Source of the DNA: Flavobacteriales bacterium
GTDB lineage: Bacteria; Bacteroidota; Bacteroidia; Flavobacteriales_D; Parvicellaceae
Length of the DNA: 64,000 nt
Reading direction: 5' to 3'
NCBI GenBank assembly: GCA_018401455.1
Contig: JAGYKU010000006.1
Span: 17,949 to 81,948, forward strand
Under the pieces are notes generated by a model. It searched no databases, was not told where the DNA came from, and was given only the letters and a program-made list of their open reading frames with translations. The position numbers and the translations under genes are program-made. Shown here piece by piece: positions 54,530-62,982 of this stretch (position 1 is the stretch's first letter; each line of letters starts with the position of its first letter).

Positions 54530-55396
54530 TTATACTTCGAAGGCTTGTGAGTGGATTTCTTTTTGGTCAATTTTTACTTTTACAACGTATCCACCTTTTT
54601 CCCAACCTTGCACTTTTCCTTTGAAATTGAATGAAGTTTCTCCGACATTATTTATAGCTACATCTTTGAAAATTTCTCTTACCAATTCTCCATTGGCTTT
54701 ATAGACAGAAAGTGACATTTTACCTGGCTTTTCAACTTTATATTCTAGTTTCCCAGTAATTACTGTAGGAGTAGTTTCTATTTGTCTTTCGGGAGTCAAA
54801 GTTCTTGTTGTCGCAGTATTGTACCAAACATTTTCCAACTTGGTAAGTTCACAAACATAAGACCTCAAATCTTTTACTTTAGTATTATTTTCATCTTCAT
54901 AATCAAAAATATTTGAAACCGATTTTTTATCCGATACAGACCAAATAGCGTTTTGTTTTACGTCTTCAGAAAATCCTTTGCCATTCATATATTTAGACAA
55001 CTTGGCTAAGTTTTCATTTTTAGTTAGTGCCAACTTAAATCCCGAACCATTGTCTGGAGCTGCGTTGGAATATTGACTACAAAAACCTTCAACAGTATAG
55101 TCTTCACCTTCGGATGAGGTGAGCGCCAAAACTTGATCTTCAACCACGAAAATGTCTTGCTCTGAACTTTCTTCAGAAATAAAATGTGTTCCCGCAGGAA
55201 CTACTATCAAGTATTTTGATTTTACCTTAGGGGAAATATTCAATACAATAGACTTTCCGGAATAATCTCCATTCGAAGTAGCATTTACAGTGACTAAATT
55301 TTGAGCAACTGCATCGTGAATATTAATTTTCTCTTCTTTTACTGGTTCTGGACTCACAAAAAGAAGCATAAGCGAAAGTAGTGTTGAAGTCATCAT
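54530..55396 (-). CDS. secreted protein with C-terminal beta-sandwich, unknown function
   Basis: A 288-residue protein with a signal peptide (MMTSTLLSLMLLFVSPEPVKE). The front half has beta strands and a Cys pair (FCSQ and VCEL, near residues 107 and 180). A helical segment with 'NAIWSVSDKKSVSNIF' follows. The last 75 residues (GKLEYKVEKPGKMSLSVYKANGELVREIF ... GWEKGGYVVKVKIDQKEIHSQAFEV) resemble the beta-sandwich of secretion tails but lack the type A start 'PNP', so I do not call it a T9SS signal. It is divergent from the WD40-caspase gene by 129 bases. Confidence 0.6.
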   Translation of the reverse strand: MMTSTLLSLMLLFVSPEPVKEEKINIHDAVAQNLVTVNATSNGDYSGKSIVLNISPKVKSKYLIVVPAGTHFISEESSEQDIFVVEDQVLALTSSEGEDYTVEGFCSQYSNAAPDNGSGFKLALTKNENLAKLSKYMNGKGFSEDVKQNAIWSVSDKKSVSNIFDYEDENNTKVKDLRSYVCELTKLENVWYNTATTRTLTPERQIETTPTVITGKLEYKVEKPGKMSLSVYKANGELVREIFKDVAINNVGETSFNFKGKVQGWEKGGYVVKVKIDQKEIHSQAFEV

Positions 55397-55513
55397 AATT
55401 TTTGGGTTTTAAAGGTTTTAGTAAATAACTCAAAACTCAAATTTGGTTACAAATATTTATCTAAAAAAAAACGACTTTAGTCATCTATTAAAAAAAGGAA
55501 CCAAAAATAAATT

Positions 55514-55521
55514 TATCTTTG
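55514..55521 (+). promoter_or_regulatory. -7 box (TATCTTTG) of the WD40-caspase gene
   Basis: TATCTTTG fits TAnnTTTG and ends 4 bases before ATG 55526. Transcription would start at or next to the ATG, so the mRNA may be leaderless, or the true start codon lies later. Confidence 0.4.
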
Positions 55522-55525
55522 CGAC

Positions 55526-58453
55526 ATGAATTTAAAGTTCATCATAACTACCATATTATTCTTTGCTGCAAAAAGTTTCTTTTACAGTCAGACTTCAGAA
55601 TTTAGTGTGCAAACTGGCCATTCCTCTGAGGTAAATAAATTGGAGTTTGCCCAATCTGGAAACATTTTTGCTTCGGCAGGATATGACAACAACATTGTGC
55701 TTTGGGAATTTGAAACAGGAAAACAACTCAGACTTCTTACAGGTCACAGAGATAGGATTAATGACCTAAAGTTTATAAAATCAGATAGTGTTTTAATTAG
55801 TTGTAGTAACGATTCTACTGTTAGATTTTGGAATACTTACACTGGAGCATTGATTCAACAAACCAAAACTGATTTTTTGCCACAATCTGTCGTTTATAAT
55901 GTTTCTAAAAACACTTTGTACATCGCTGCTAAAGTTTTGTACGAATATAAATGTGACACTAAAGAAATAGAGATTTACAAAACGCCCAAAAGAAAACCAT
56001 TTACAAGAGTTCATATTTGCCAAAATGGGGATTTGCTCTATGGCGGTGATAAATTAGGCGTATTCTATCAAGAAAAAAACAATATTACCTATAAACACAG
56101 CGCTTCGCTATATGATTTTGCATTTTCGAGAAACGAAGAATCGATGTATATTGCTACAAAAAGTGGAAATATTTTAGGTTTTACAAATGGGAAACACGGT
56201 TTTCATTATCAGAAAACGTTGCGTTCGGGATATCGATTCAAAAGCGAGACACAAGCGATTGCAGTGAGCGACACCAATATTTTGAGTTTGGGAAGAGATA
56301 ATGTTGTAACGCTTTATCATACTAAAAATGGATCAATTAATAAGTTTTATAGTACAAATTATTATGACGCCAAAGATATTGCAATCCATCCAAATGGTAA
56401 AGTTTTTATTACATCAGCCAACGATGGTAAAATATATCTTTGGGATATTAAAACGGGGACTTTAATTCGAGATTTCAAAAGCAATAGTTCTGCGATTAAT
56501 TTTGCTAAGTTTTCACAAGATGAAAAATCAATTATTCTTGGGTTTAACAATGGTATCATCAAATTTTGGGATTTAACTTATGGCGGAAGTATTCGTACTC
56601 ATAAATTTCAATTGACCAGTAAGCAACAAAAAAAAGGCTGGCGTTATCAAGTACTTTCCTTAGTTTCACAAAAAGACAATATATTCACTTTCAAAGTTGT
56701 ACTTACCAAACCATATCCGGGCATTGCATACTATAAAGAATGTAGATATTACGACTTTGTTTGGGATTTGAATACCAATCAAAAGACATTCACAGAAAAA
56801 TTTGTTGAAAATCATGAACCTAACGAGCAAAATTTCCAATCTATTGTAGAAAACTCTAACAGAACTTTTCAAAATGACACGCTTTTTATAATTGCGGAAG
56901 ACACCAAAATTACAGAATACATCAATGACAAACCTGAAGATACGGGGTTCAAAACACCTCACACCAATCCTATTACTTCTGTAGATTATGATTTAAAAAA
57001 GAAATTATACCTTACCACAAGTTGGGATGGACAAGTATTATTATACAACCAAAAAGGAAAGGTAATTTTGAGATTGGCGTCTATGGGAATTGACGACTTT
57101 GTGATGATTACTCCAGATGACTACTACTACGCAACCAAAGGTTCACTCCCCTACATAGGATTTACAGAAAATCACAATGCTGTTTCGTTTCAACAATACG
57201 ATCTTTTTTACAACAGACCTGATATAGTTTATTCCAAAATACCATACGGAAACCAACAAATCGTGGGAAAATTAGAAATGCTGCATCAAAAAAGGCTTTC
57301 GAGAAATAATATTCTTCAGGATAAAATAGACATTGAGTATGCCGCTCCTAGCATCAAAATCTTATCCCTTGAAGGACCTGTTTCTGACAAAGATGTTGCG
57401 CTAGTCAATATCAAAATAGACGATGAATATGGTATCAAAAATTTCCAACTCAAAATTGATGGGGTTCCGATTTTCGAATCTGGTAAAGAACATTATCTTA
57501 AAAATAATGTTGATACCAATATTACAGTTCTACTTCAAAGTGGTATCAATAAAATAGATTTGGTTGCGAATAACATCAAAAATATTGCTTCTATAACCAA
57601 AACTACTTACATCAAGTCTAATGTCAAAGCTGTGAAACCCAACCTCTATTTTGTAGGAATTGGGGCATCTGTTTATCAAGACACTACTAAGAATTTAAAA
57701 TATGCTCAAAAAGATATTGAAAATGTCAAAAAAACACTTTCGAAATCTAAAATGTTTAAGCAAACTTTCTCACAAACCTATTTCAACAAAAGTGTACATA
57801 AAGACTCTTTAAACAAAATCGATGATTTCCTTAGTCAATCGACAGTAAATGATGTGGTGATTATTTACTATGCGGGTCACGGTTTGTTGAACAAAAATTT
57901 TGATTATTATTTGGCTACTTACAACAATGATTTCTATGCTCCAGAAGAAAACGCTTTGCCATATTCAGAATTGGAAAACAAACTTCTAGCCATTCAAAGT
58001 CGAAAAAAATTACTTTTTTTGGATGCTTGCCATAGTGGCGAATTGGATAAAGAGAGTGCTGTAATGCAAAATACGAATGTAGAAGTTGGGAAAGATATCA
58101 TCTTTAGAAATGCCTCAAATACAGGAATGAAACTTACAACAGATGGATCTTTGGATGCGTTAAAAATAGTTTTTGCAGATTTGAAAGAAAACAACGGAAT
58201 CACTGTAATCTCAAGTGCTGGAGGAGCGGATTACGCCATAGAAAGTGATCAATGGGAAAACGGAGCCTTTACGTATTGTTTGGTAGATGGTTTAAAATCT
58301 GGAAAATCAGATTTAGATCAAAATGGTGTTATTACTGTTTCCGATTTATTACAGTATTTACAAATCAATGTTCCCATTCTCACTAATGGCTACCAGATAC
58401 CAACTTACAGAACTGAAAACATTGAAAATGACTTTATAATTTGGAAAAGATAA
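55526..58453 (+). CDS. WD40 repeat protein with C-terminal caspase (C14) domain
   Basis: A 975-residue fusion. It begins with a signal-peptide-like segment (MNLKFIITTILFFAAKSFFYSQ), then WD40 repeats over about residues 25-340 ('GHSSEVNKLEFAQSGNIFASAGYDNNIVLWE' pattern, two clear WD units at the front and 'DGKIYLWDIKTG', 'IIKFWDL' later), a variable middle, a small Ig-like segment (about 610-690), and a caspase domain from about 705. The catalytic pair is intact: His785 in YYAGHG and Cys835 in DACHSGE. C14 proteases of this kind cut after Arg/Lys or Asp and act in signalling or cell death. The partner gene at 58441 overlaps its end. Export is inferred only from the N-terminus. Confidence 0.88.
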   Translation: MNLKFIITTILFFAAKSFFYSQTSEFSVQTGHSSEVNKLEFAQSGNIFASAGYDNNIVLWEFETGKQLRLLTGHRDRINDLKFIKSDSVLISCSNDSTVRFWNTYTGALIQQTKTDFLPQSVVYNVSKNTLYIAAKVLYEYKCDTKEIEIYKTPKRKPFTRVHICQNGDLLYGGDKLGVFYQEKNNITYKHSASLYDFAFSRNEESMYIATKSGNILGFTNGKHGFHYQKTLRSGYRFKSETQAIAVSDTNILSLGRDNVVTLYHTKNGSINKFYSTNYYDAKDIAIHPNGKVFITSANDGKIYLWDIKTGTLIRDFKSNSSAINFAKFSQDEKSIILGFNNGIIKFWDLTYGGSIRTHKFQLTSKQQKKGWRYQVLSLVSQKDNIFTFKVVLTKPYPGIAYYKECRYYDFVWDLNTNQKTFTEKFVENHEPNEQNFQSIVENSNRTFQNDTLFIIAEDTKITEYINDKPEDTGFKTPHTNPITSVDYDLKKKLYLTTSWDGQVLLYNQKGKVILRLASMGIDDFVMITPDDYYYATKGSLPYIGFTENHNAVSFQQYDLFYNRPDIVYSKIPYGNQQIVGKLEMLHQKRLSRNNILQDKIDIEYAAPSIKILSLEGPVSDKDVALVNIKIDDEYGIKNFQLKIDGVPIFESGKEHYLKNNVDTNITVLLQSGINKIDLVANNIKNIASITKTTYIKSNVKAVKPNLYFVGIGASVYQDTTKNLKYAQKDIENVKKTLSKSKMFKQTFSQTYFNKSVHKDSLNKIDDFLSQSTVNDVVIIYYAGHGLLNKNFDYYLATYNNDFYAPEENALPYSELENKLLAIQSRKKLLFLDACHSGELDKESAVMQNTNVEVGKDIIFRNASNTGMKLTTDGSLDALKIVFADLKENNGITVISSAGGADYAIESDQWENGAFTYCLVDGLKSGKSDLDQNGVITVSDLLQYLQINVPILTNGYQIPTYRTENIENDFIIWKR

Positions 58454-59970
58454 AGATACATATAATCTCAACTGCGCTACTTTTGATGATGGGTATTCAA
58501 ACCTATGGTCAAGAATGGATTTCTAGTTTTCAATTGGATTATAGTGTCAAAACACTAAACTACGACACCAATCAAAGTGTGATTCCTCAATTGGTATTTC
58601 CATCCAGAACTTACGATAATAGTTTTTCGCTAAAAAACAACTCGATTTCTGGAAGTTCCTTTTTCATCGGAATGGGAAATGACATCAATTTTAAAAATAA
58701 TATTATTACCACTTCCATTTCTTTAGGATTTCATTCTTATCAATATGGAATGACAATATATAATACAGATTCGCTCAACGTTTTCAGTTCAGATTCTAGT
58801 TTAACAAGTCTTGGAGATCAAGAAATATGGAATGGAATAAGCAATTCAAAAACCAATCAATTTGAGGTAAACAAAATAGTGCCAACTATAAGATTTTCCT
58901 TAGGATTTAAGAGGGAAATATTGCGTTTTAAAAGTTTAGTTCCTGTAGTTGAAGCAGGAATGCAATTGGAAAGAAGATTCAATACCAGCACTTACGACAG
59001 TATTGTTTTATACCCTTCTTACCCCTATGTTTATTCGATTTTAAATAATCAATTTAACCACCGTAATTTTCTTTTCTTACCTTATGTAGGAGCAGGATTA
59101 AGAATTGGACCTCATACATTAGGCGCTAGATTAAATTTTGGTATGTCTAGAGTAGATGATGGATTAGGTGTTTTGAATTTAAGTGAAAATTATTTCCAAA
59201 TCAATTATTCTAAAGTTGTTGGATTAAATAAAATTGTAAAAGAACAAGTGATATACGATGAATATCAATTCCTTGCTTTAGCCAAATCTTCTGAATACAG
59301 AAAAGGTGACAAATACTCTTTTATGAGTATTGGATTTACCCCAACTCAAAGATTGAATTATGAATTAAACAACCCATTTATCATAGAAGAAGTCTTTGAT
59401 AATGATTCGCTAACGAATGTTGTGCAAGGAAACTCGGTGACACCAGCAGTAAATTTAGGTTTTTCGTTTAATACCTATGCAACGCACAGGTGGATGATTG
59501 GTTTGGGATTTGATTTTTATCAAGAATTTTACAATACTTACGGCTATGTTTACGACAGTATTTCTGGAACTACTACCAATTATGAAGTGGGAGAAAACCC
59601 CAATTTCAACGAAAATATTTACAGTAAATTTACAAGAAATGTAATGTTTGCTCCTTCTATGAATTCAGCCGTTTATTTTTCGAAACGTGTATTGAAAATT
59701 GACCCTTACATCAAAGGAACAGCAGCATTTTTGGTGAATTATGATACGCCTTCTTTTTTGATTGGAAACCAAAAACTCAATTCCTTAGCGATTTTTTCTT
59801 ACTACAGAATCGGTTTGGGTGCGGACGTAAGATTAAGGGTAAAAAGTTCAAAATATCTGATGTTTGGTTTTATGGTGGATTACAATATCAATCCGCATAT
59901 GAACTTTGTGCAATACAGCATTAAAATGGGATATTACAGGAAAAAGAAAATCAAAAATCAAACGTATTAA
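58441..59970 (+). CDS. outer-membrane-barrel-like protein translationally linked to the caspase gene
   Basis: A 509-residue protein that starts with TTG at 58441, 13 bases inside the caspase gene, and has a signal peptide (MEKIKIHIISTALLLMMGIQTYGQ). A later ATG would cut the signal short. The mature part is a succession of Tyr/Phe/Gly-rich amphipathic strands (FFIGMGNDINFKNNI, LLFLPYVGAGLRIG type, 'WMIGLGFDFYQEFYN', 'YFSKRVLKIDPYIKGTAAFLVNYD') consistent with a beta-barrel of the outer membrane. No family is recognised. The overlap points to coupled translation with the WD40-caspase protein, so they likely work together. Confidence 0.65.
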   Translation: MEKIKIHIISTALLLMMGIQTYGQEWISSFQLDYSVKTLNYDTNQSVIPQLVFPSRTYDNSFSLKNNSISGSSFFIGMGNDINFKNNIITTSISLGFHSYQYGMTIYNTDSLNVFSSDSSLTSLGDQEIWNGISNSKTNQFEVNKIVPTIRFSLGFKREILRFKSLVPVVEAGMQLERRFNTSTYDSIVLYPSYPYVYSILNNQFNHRNFLFLPYVGAGLRIGPHTLGARLNFGMSRVDDGLGVLNLSENYFQINYSKVVGLNKIVKEQVIYDEYQFLALAKSSEYRKGDKYSFMSIGFTPTQRLNYELNNPFIIEEVFDNDSLTNVVQGNSVTPAVNLGFSFNTYATHRWMIGLGFDFYQEFYNTYGYVYDSISGTTTNYEVGENPNFNENIYSKFTRNVMFAPSMNSAVYFSKRVLKIDPYIKGTAAFLVNYDTPSFLIGNQKLNSLAIFSYYRIGLGADVRLRVKSSKYLMFGFMVDYNINPHMNFVQYSIKMGYYRKKKIKNQTY

Positions 59971-60042
59971 AGAGATTTTAATTTTCAAAAGGTGAAATGT
60001 TTTCTAAAACTTTAAATTTGTGTTCCACGAATATAATTTAGC

Positions 60043-60090
60043 CAATAGAACGCTGATGACAAAGATAAAGCAGATTTGCACAGATTTTAT
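60043..60090. repeat. 'CGCTGATGACA...CAGATTTGCACAGAT' intergenic repeat
   Basis: AACGCTGATGACAAAGATAA followed by AGCAGATTTGCACAGAT matches the 'GCAGATTTGCACAGAT' repeat seen widely between Bacteroidota genes (recalled). It is related in style to the ATCTGCG element at 20561. The rest of the 59971-60725 gap is very AT-rich and holds the gene remnant below. Confidence 0.5.
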
Positions 60091-60219
60091 ATGGGGAATT
60101 CATAAAGAATATTTGATAAAAGTATTAAATTTCTAGTAATCACAAAGAAAACAATTATAAACATCTTTTAATCTAATATACTCTAGTTGAACTTCTGTAA
60201 AAGATTATCATTATTAAGA

Positions 60220-60592
60220 CTAAATATTTTTTTTCTTATTTTTTGTTAAACTTTCAAATAAAGAACACCCATTTTTATTATTAGATAAAGCTGAATAGAA
60301 CAATAAATTTAGTTTCTCAATAGACCAATAATCTTCAGAATAAATCAACTTACTTTTTATATCATTTTTTAAAAATATATTAAAATCTTCAACTTCATCT
60401 TTAAAGTATTTTTCAAAAAATTAAATTTTGAATTTAAAGTTGTAGTTTAGTTATAATTATTAATTTATAGAAAAAACAAATTCTTTGTATGGTTTAAAAA
60501 ATCGAATTTTCTTTATCATCAATATTATAAAATGCAAAACATCCTCTTACTAATGGGCTGTCATTGTTATATATGCTAGAACATGAATCTTC
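60220..60592 (-). pseudogene. remnant of an unidentified gene
   Basis: Two minus-strand stretches read like protein but are broken. One, open from about 60420 to a stop at 60220-60222, gives YFKDEVEDFNIFLKNDIKSK, then EDYWSIEKLNLLFYSALSNN and a basic tail; it has no ATG in frame. The other, open from 60592 to a stop at 60494-60496, gives SIYNNDSPLVRGCFAFYNID and DDKENSIF. They are 73 bases apart, in different frames, in one order. I cannot name the family. An alternative is a chance open frame in AT-rich DNA, but the composition looks coding. Confidence 0.3.
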
Positions 60593-60725
60593 TTATTACT
60601 AAATTATATTTTTTTCAAATCACTTTAACTTATTTCCTTCCTCTATAATTCAGATATGTTACAATAGCTACAAATAGAGAAATTTGCACATAGTAATTTT
60701 GCCTAAACATTAAAAATAAATAAAA

Positions 60726-61001
60726 ATGGAAGAATTGATAAAAAGCGAAAATAACACTATAGTAGATGTTAGATCGGCAGGAGAATTTGCAGGAGGACAT
60801 GTTGTAGGTTCATTAAACATTCCCTTGAATGAAGTACCCAATAGAATAGAAGATTTCAAAAAAATGAATGGCGAAATTATTTTATGTTGTGCCTCTGGAA
60901 ATAGAAGCGGACAAGCTATGATGTTTTTGAGACAAAACGGATTCGACAACGTACACAATGGTGGCGGATGGATGGATGTAAATTATTATAAAAGTTTGTA
61001 A
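60726..61001 (+). CDS. single-domain rhodanese (first of a tandem pair)
   Basis: A 91-residue cytoplasmic rhodanese that can carry sulfur as a persulfide. It shows 'TIVDVRSAGEFAGGHVVGSLNIPLNEV', the active-site loop with Cys55 in CCASGNRSG (CxxGxR type) and the terminal 'NVHNGGGWMDV'. No signal peptide. The next rhodanese gene starts 2 bases after its stop, and the two proteins share the C(C)ASGxRSG and HNGGGW motifs, so they probably arose by duplication. Confidence 0.9.
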   Translation: MEELIKSENNTIVDVRSAGEFAGGHVVGSLNIPLNEVPNRIEDFKKMNGEIILCCASGNRSGQAMMFLRQNGFDNVHNGGGWMDVNYYKSL

Positions 61002-61003
61002 TT

Positions 61004-61312
61004 ATGATTTCGACAATAAAAAAAATATTCGGTATTGGACCAAAAGTAGATTTAGCACAACTAAAGGCGAATGGCGCTATCATTTTGGACGTAAGAACTC
61101 CTGGTGAATACAAATCTGGTCATATTAAAGGCAGCAAAAATATTCCTTTACAAGAGTTAAGCAGAAAATTAAATTCTCTAGACAAAAAGAAGACCATCAT
61201 TACATGTTGTGCTTCAGGAATGAGAAGCGGATCTGCAAAAAGCATTCTCAAATCTAATGGTTTTGACGTACATAACGGTGGTGGATGGCAAAGTTTACAA
61301 AATAAAATTTAA
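61004..61312 (+). CDS. single-domain rhodanese (second of a tandem pair)
   Basis: A 102-residue rhodanese: 'AIILDVRTPGEYKSGHIKGSKNIPLQEL', Cys69 in CCASGMRSG and the ending 'FDVHNGGGWQSL'. The N-terminus (MISTIKKIFGIGPKVDLAQL) is slightly longer than in the first copy. It is the middle gene of a four-gene run (60726, 61004, 61317, 61614) and probably shuttles sulfane sulfur or helps thiol chemistry. The active-site Cys is present in both copies, so neither looks inactive. Confidence 0.9.
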   Translation: MISTIKKIFGIGPKVDLAQLKANGAIILDVRTPGEYKSGHIKGSKNIPLQELSRKLNSLDKKKTIITCCASGMRSGSAKSILKSNGFDVHNGGGWQSLQNKI

Positions 61313-61316
61313 GTAT

Positions 61317-61532
61317 TTGGACACTAGCACCGCAAATATCAAAAGAAGAGTCCTGTCTGGTTGGAATTTTAGAAGATTTCTGTTTCTAGCCATTGGTTTA
61401 CTGTATCTTATTTCGTCTATCGGAGATAGAATGTGGGTGGGTGTGGTTTTAAGTCTTATCTTTGTAATTCAACCTTTATTAGGAATTGGTTGTATGAGTG
61501 GAAAATGCGCTGGAGATAATTGTGAAGTATAA
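61317..61532 (+). CDS. small membrane protein, YgaP/DUF2892-like
   Basis: A 71-residue protein starting at TTG 61317, four bases after the rhodanese stop; a longer in-frame start would run through the end of the rhodanese gene in another frame. It has 'RRVLSGWNFRRFLFLAIGLLYLISSIG' and a second helix 'WVGVVLSLIFVIQPLLGIG', ending in a Cys cluster (GCMSGKCAGDNC). Such small two-helix proteins (DUF2892/YgaP-type membrane domain) are often fused to or next to rhodaneses, as here. The Cys-rich tail may take part in sulfur handling. Function is inferred from context. Confidence 0.7.
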   Translation: MDTSTANIKRRVLSGWNFRRFLFLAIGLLYLISSIGDRMWVGVVLSLIFVIQPLLGIGCMSGKCAGDNCEV

Positions 61533-61556
61533 ATAAATTTTATGTAAACCAAAATT

Positions 61557-61605
61557 ATGAGACCCCAAACTCCGAACTCCAAACCACAAACCACAAACCT
61601 CAAAT
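61557..61605. repeat. CCAAACTCC-type intergenic repeat
   Basis: ATGAGACCCCAAACTCCGAACTCC then AAACCACAAACCACAAACCTCAAATTC. It is the same family, in opposite orientation, as the block inside leuS at 39262-39350. It adds an open 19-codon extension (RPQTPNSKPQTTN...) in front of the thioredoxin gene, which I do not accept as its start. Confidence 0.7.
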
Positions 61606-61613
61606 TCAAAAAT

Positions 61614-61913
61614 ATGTCTAAACAATCTTTAACAGAATATCTCAAAAACGAAGACTTAGTTCTTGTTGATTTTTTTGCGGAATGGTGTGGCCCGTGTAAA
61701 ACAATGGCGCCTATTCTTTCAGAAACAAAAACAAAAATTGACGGCAAAGCAAAAATCATCAAAATAGATATTGATAAGAATCAAAATGCAGCGCAACATT
61801 TTAGAGTACAAAGTGTTCCAACTTTAATTCTCTTCAAAAAAGGAGCGCCAGTTTGGAGACAATCTGGTGTAGTTCCTGCTAATCAGTTGGCACAACTCAT
61901 CAATTCACAGTAA
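61614..61913 (+). CDS. thioredoxin
   Basis: A 99-residue cytoplasmic thioredoxin with the WCGPC active site (VDFFAEWCGPCKTMAPIL), the buried Asp (VDFF), the cis-Pro loop (VQSVPTLILFKKG) and the usual helix at the end. ATG 61614 (MSKQSLTEYL) is the start; the upstream in-frame ATG at 61557 adds only repeat-encoded sequence. It closes the rhodanese/rhodanese/membrane protein set and could recycle the persulfide or the disulfide formed there. Co-transcription is inferred; the repeat lies between. Confidence 0.92.
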   Translation: MSKQSLTEYLKNEDLVLVDFFAEWCGPCKTMAPILSETKTKIDGKAKIIKIDIDKNQNAAQHFRVQSVPTLILFKKGAPVWRQSGVVPANQLAQLINSQ

Positions 61914-61965
61914 AAATACTTTCACGGTTTTTGAATTAGTGATTTAAATTAACTAATTTTGAATT

Positions 61966-62982
61966 GTGAAACACTTTTTGTACCTCATATTTTCTATACC
62001 TATCATTGTTTTTTCGCAAGGAAATAACAATTGTGTCAATGCTACCACACTTTGTTATAATCAAACTCAGTTTGCTAGTAATCAAAACGCAACGGTTTCT
62101 GCCTGTAATGGATGTGAAGATGGCGCTAGTTTATCTGGAAATTTTTGTTACGAACTCAACAATACGGTTTGGTTTAATTTTACGACCAACAACTCAGGTG
62201 GAGATGTATTTGTAAATTTCTCCAATATCAATTGTGACAATACGAACGGATTTAACAACAGTATTCAAGCTACAGTTATTTCTGCATCTATTCCCTGTGA
62301 TGAAAGCACTTACAATTTAGTTTCCAATTGCGAAACCAGTAATTCAGATTTTCAACTTACGGCAAATAACTTACTTCCCAATACTACTTATTACATTCAA
62401 GTAGATGGTGATTCTATTTCTGGAGATTTGTTTCCGGCTTCTTGTGGTTTTAATATTTCAGTAGAGGGCGAAGGAGTAGAAGTGCTTATTGATGCAGGAG
62501 AGGGAAGTTCCATTTTTAGAGGAGAAAGTACGACATTAAATGGTACTGGCCCTGCTAATTCGGTTTGGTCACCCGCTTCTACTTTATCTGATCCTATTTC
62601 ACCTCAAACCATAGCTACTCCTCCCGTCACAACTACCTATTTTTATACTTACGTTACTGCTGATGGTTGTGCTTATGTAGATGAAGTAACCGTTGTGGTT
62701 CAAGAAACTTTGATCATTACCAATACTTTTACACCAAATGATGATGGCATCAATGACTATTGGCACATCAGTTCTATCGAAAATTTTCCTACAGCAAAAA
62801 TATCTGTTTATGACAGATGGGGACAGTTGGTTTTTAAATCCGTGGGATATGGTGGTGAAAAAGTTTGGACAGGAAAACAAAATGGAATCACTGTGCCTTC
62901 GGGAGTTTATTTTTATATTATCGACCTCAACACAGAAAGTGATGAAGATCTTTTTTCAGGTTATGTAACTGTTATAAAATGA
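61966..62982 (+). CDS. secreted protein with gliding-type (T9SS type B, CHU_C) C-terminal domain
   Basis: A 338-residue exported protein starting at GTG 61966 (signal MKHFLYLIFSIPIIVFSQ). The middle holds a cysteine-rich beta module (CVNATTLCYN, SACNGCEDG, CGFNISVEG) and an Ig-like segment. The C-terminus is a type B sorting domain: 'TNTFTPNDDGINDYWHI', 'ISVYDRWGQLVFKS', 'WTGKQNGITVPSGVYFYII' and the terminal VTVIK. T9SS moves such cargo to the surface. It overlaps the PorP/SprF gene by ATGA, the usual neighbour of type B cargo. Confidence 0.88.
   Translation: MKHFLYLIFSIPIIVFSQGNNNCVNATTLCYNQTQFASNQNATVSACNGCEDGASLSGNFCYELNNTVWFNFTTNNSGGDVFVNFSNINCDNTNGFNNSIQATVISASIPCDESTYNLVSNCETSNSDFQLTANNLLPNTTYYIQVDGDSISGDLFPASCGFNISVEGEGVEVLIDAGEGSSIFRGESTTLNGTGPANSVWSPASTLSDPISPQTIATPPVTTTYFYTYVTADGCAYVDEVTVVVQETLIITNTFTPNDDGINDYWHISSIENFPTAKISVYDRWGQLVFKSVGYGGEKVWTGKQNGITVPSGVYFYIIDLNTESDEDLFSGYVTVIK

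Noticed and set aside
54530..54755. C-terminal beta-sandwich of the 54530 protein as a T9SS type A tail
   Set aside because: The typical PNP start and terminal Lys/Val pattern are missing, so the call is not supported.
61257..61316. Longer N-terminus of the small DUF2892-like protein
   Set aside because: It overlaps the conserved end of the rhodanese gene in another frame; TTG 61317 just after that gene's stop is more natural.
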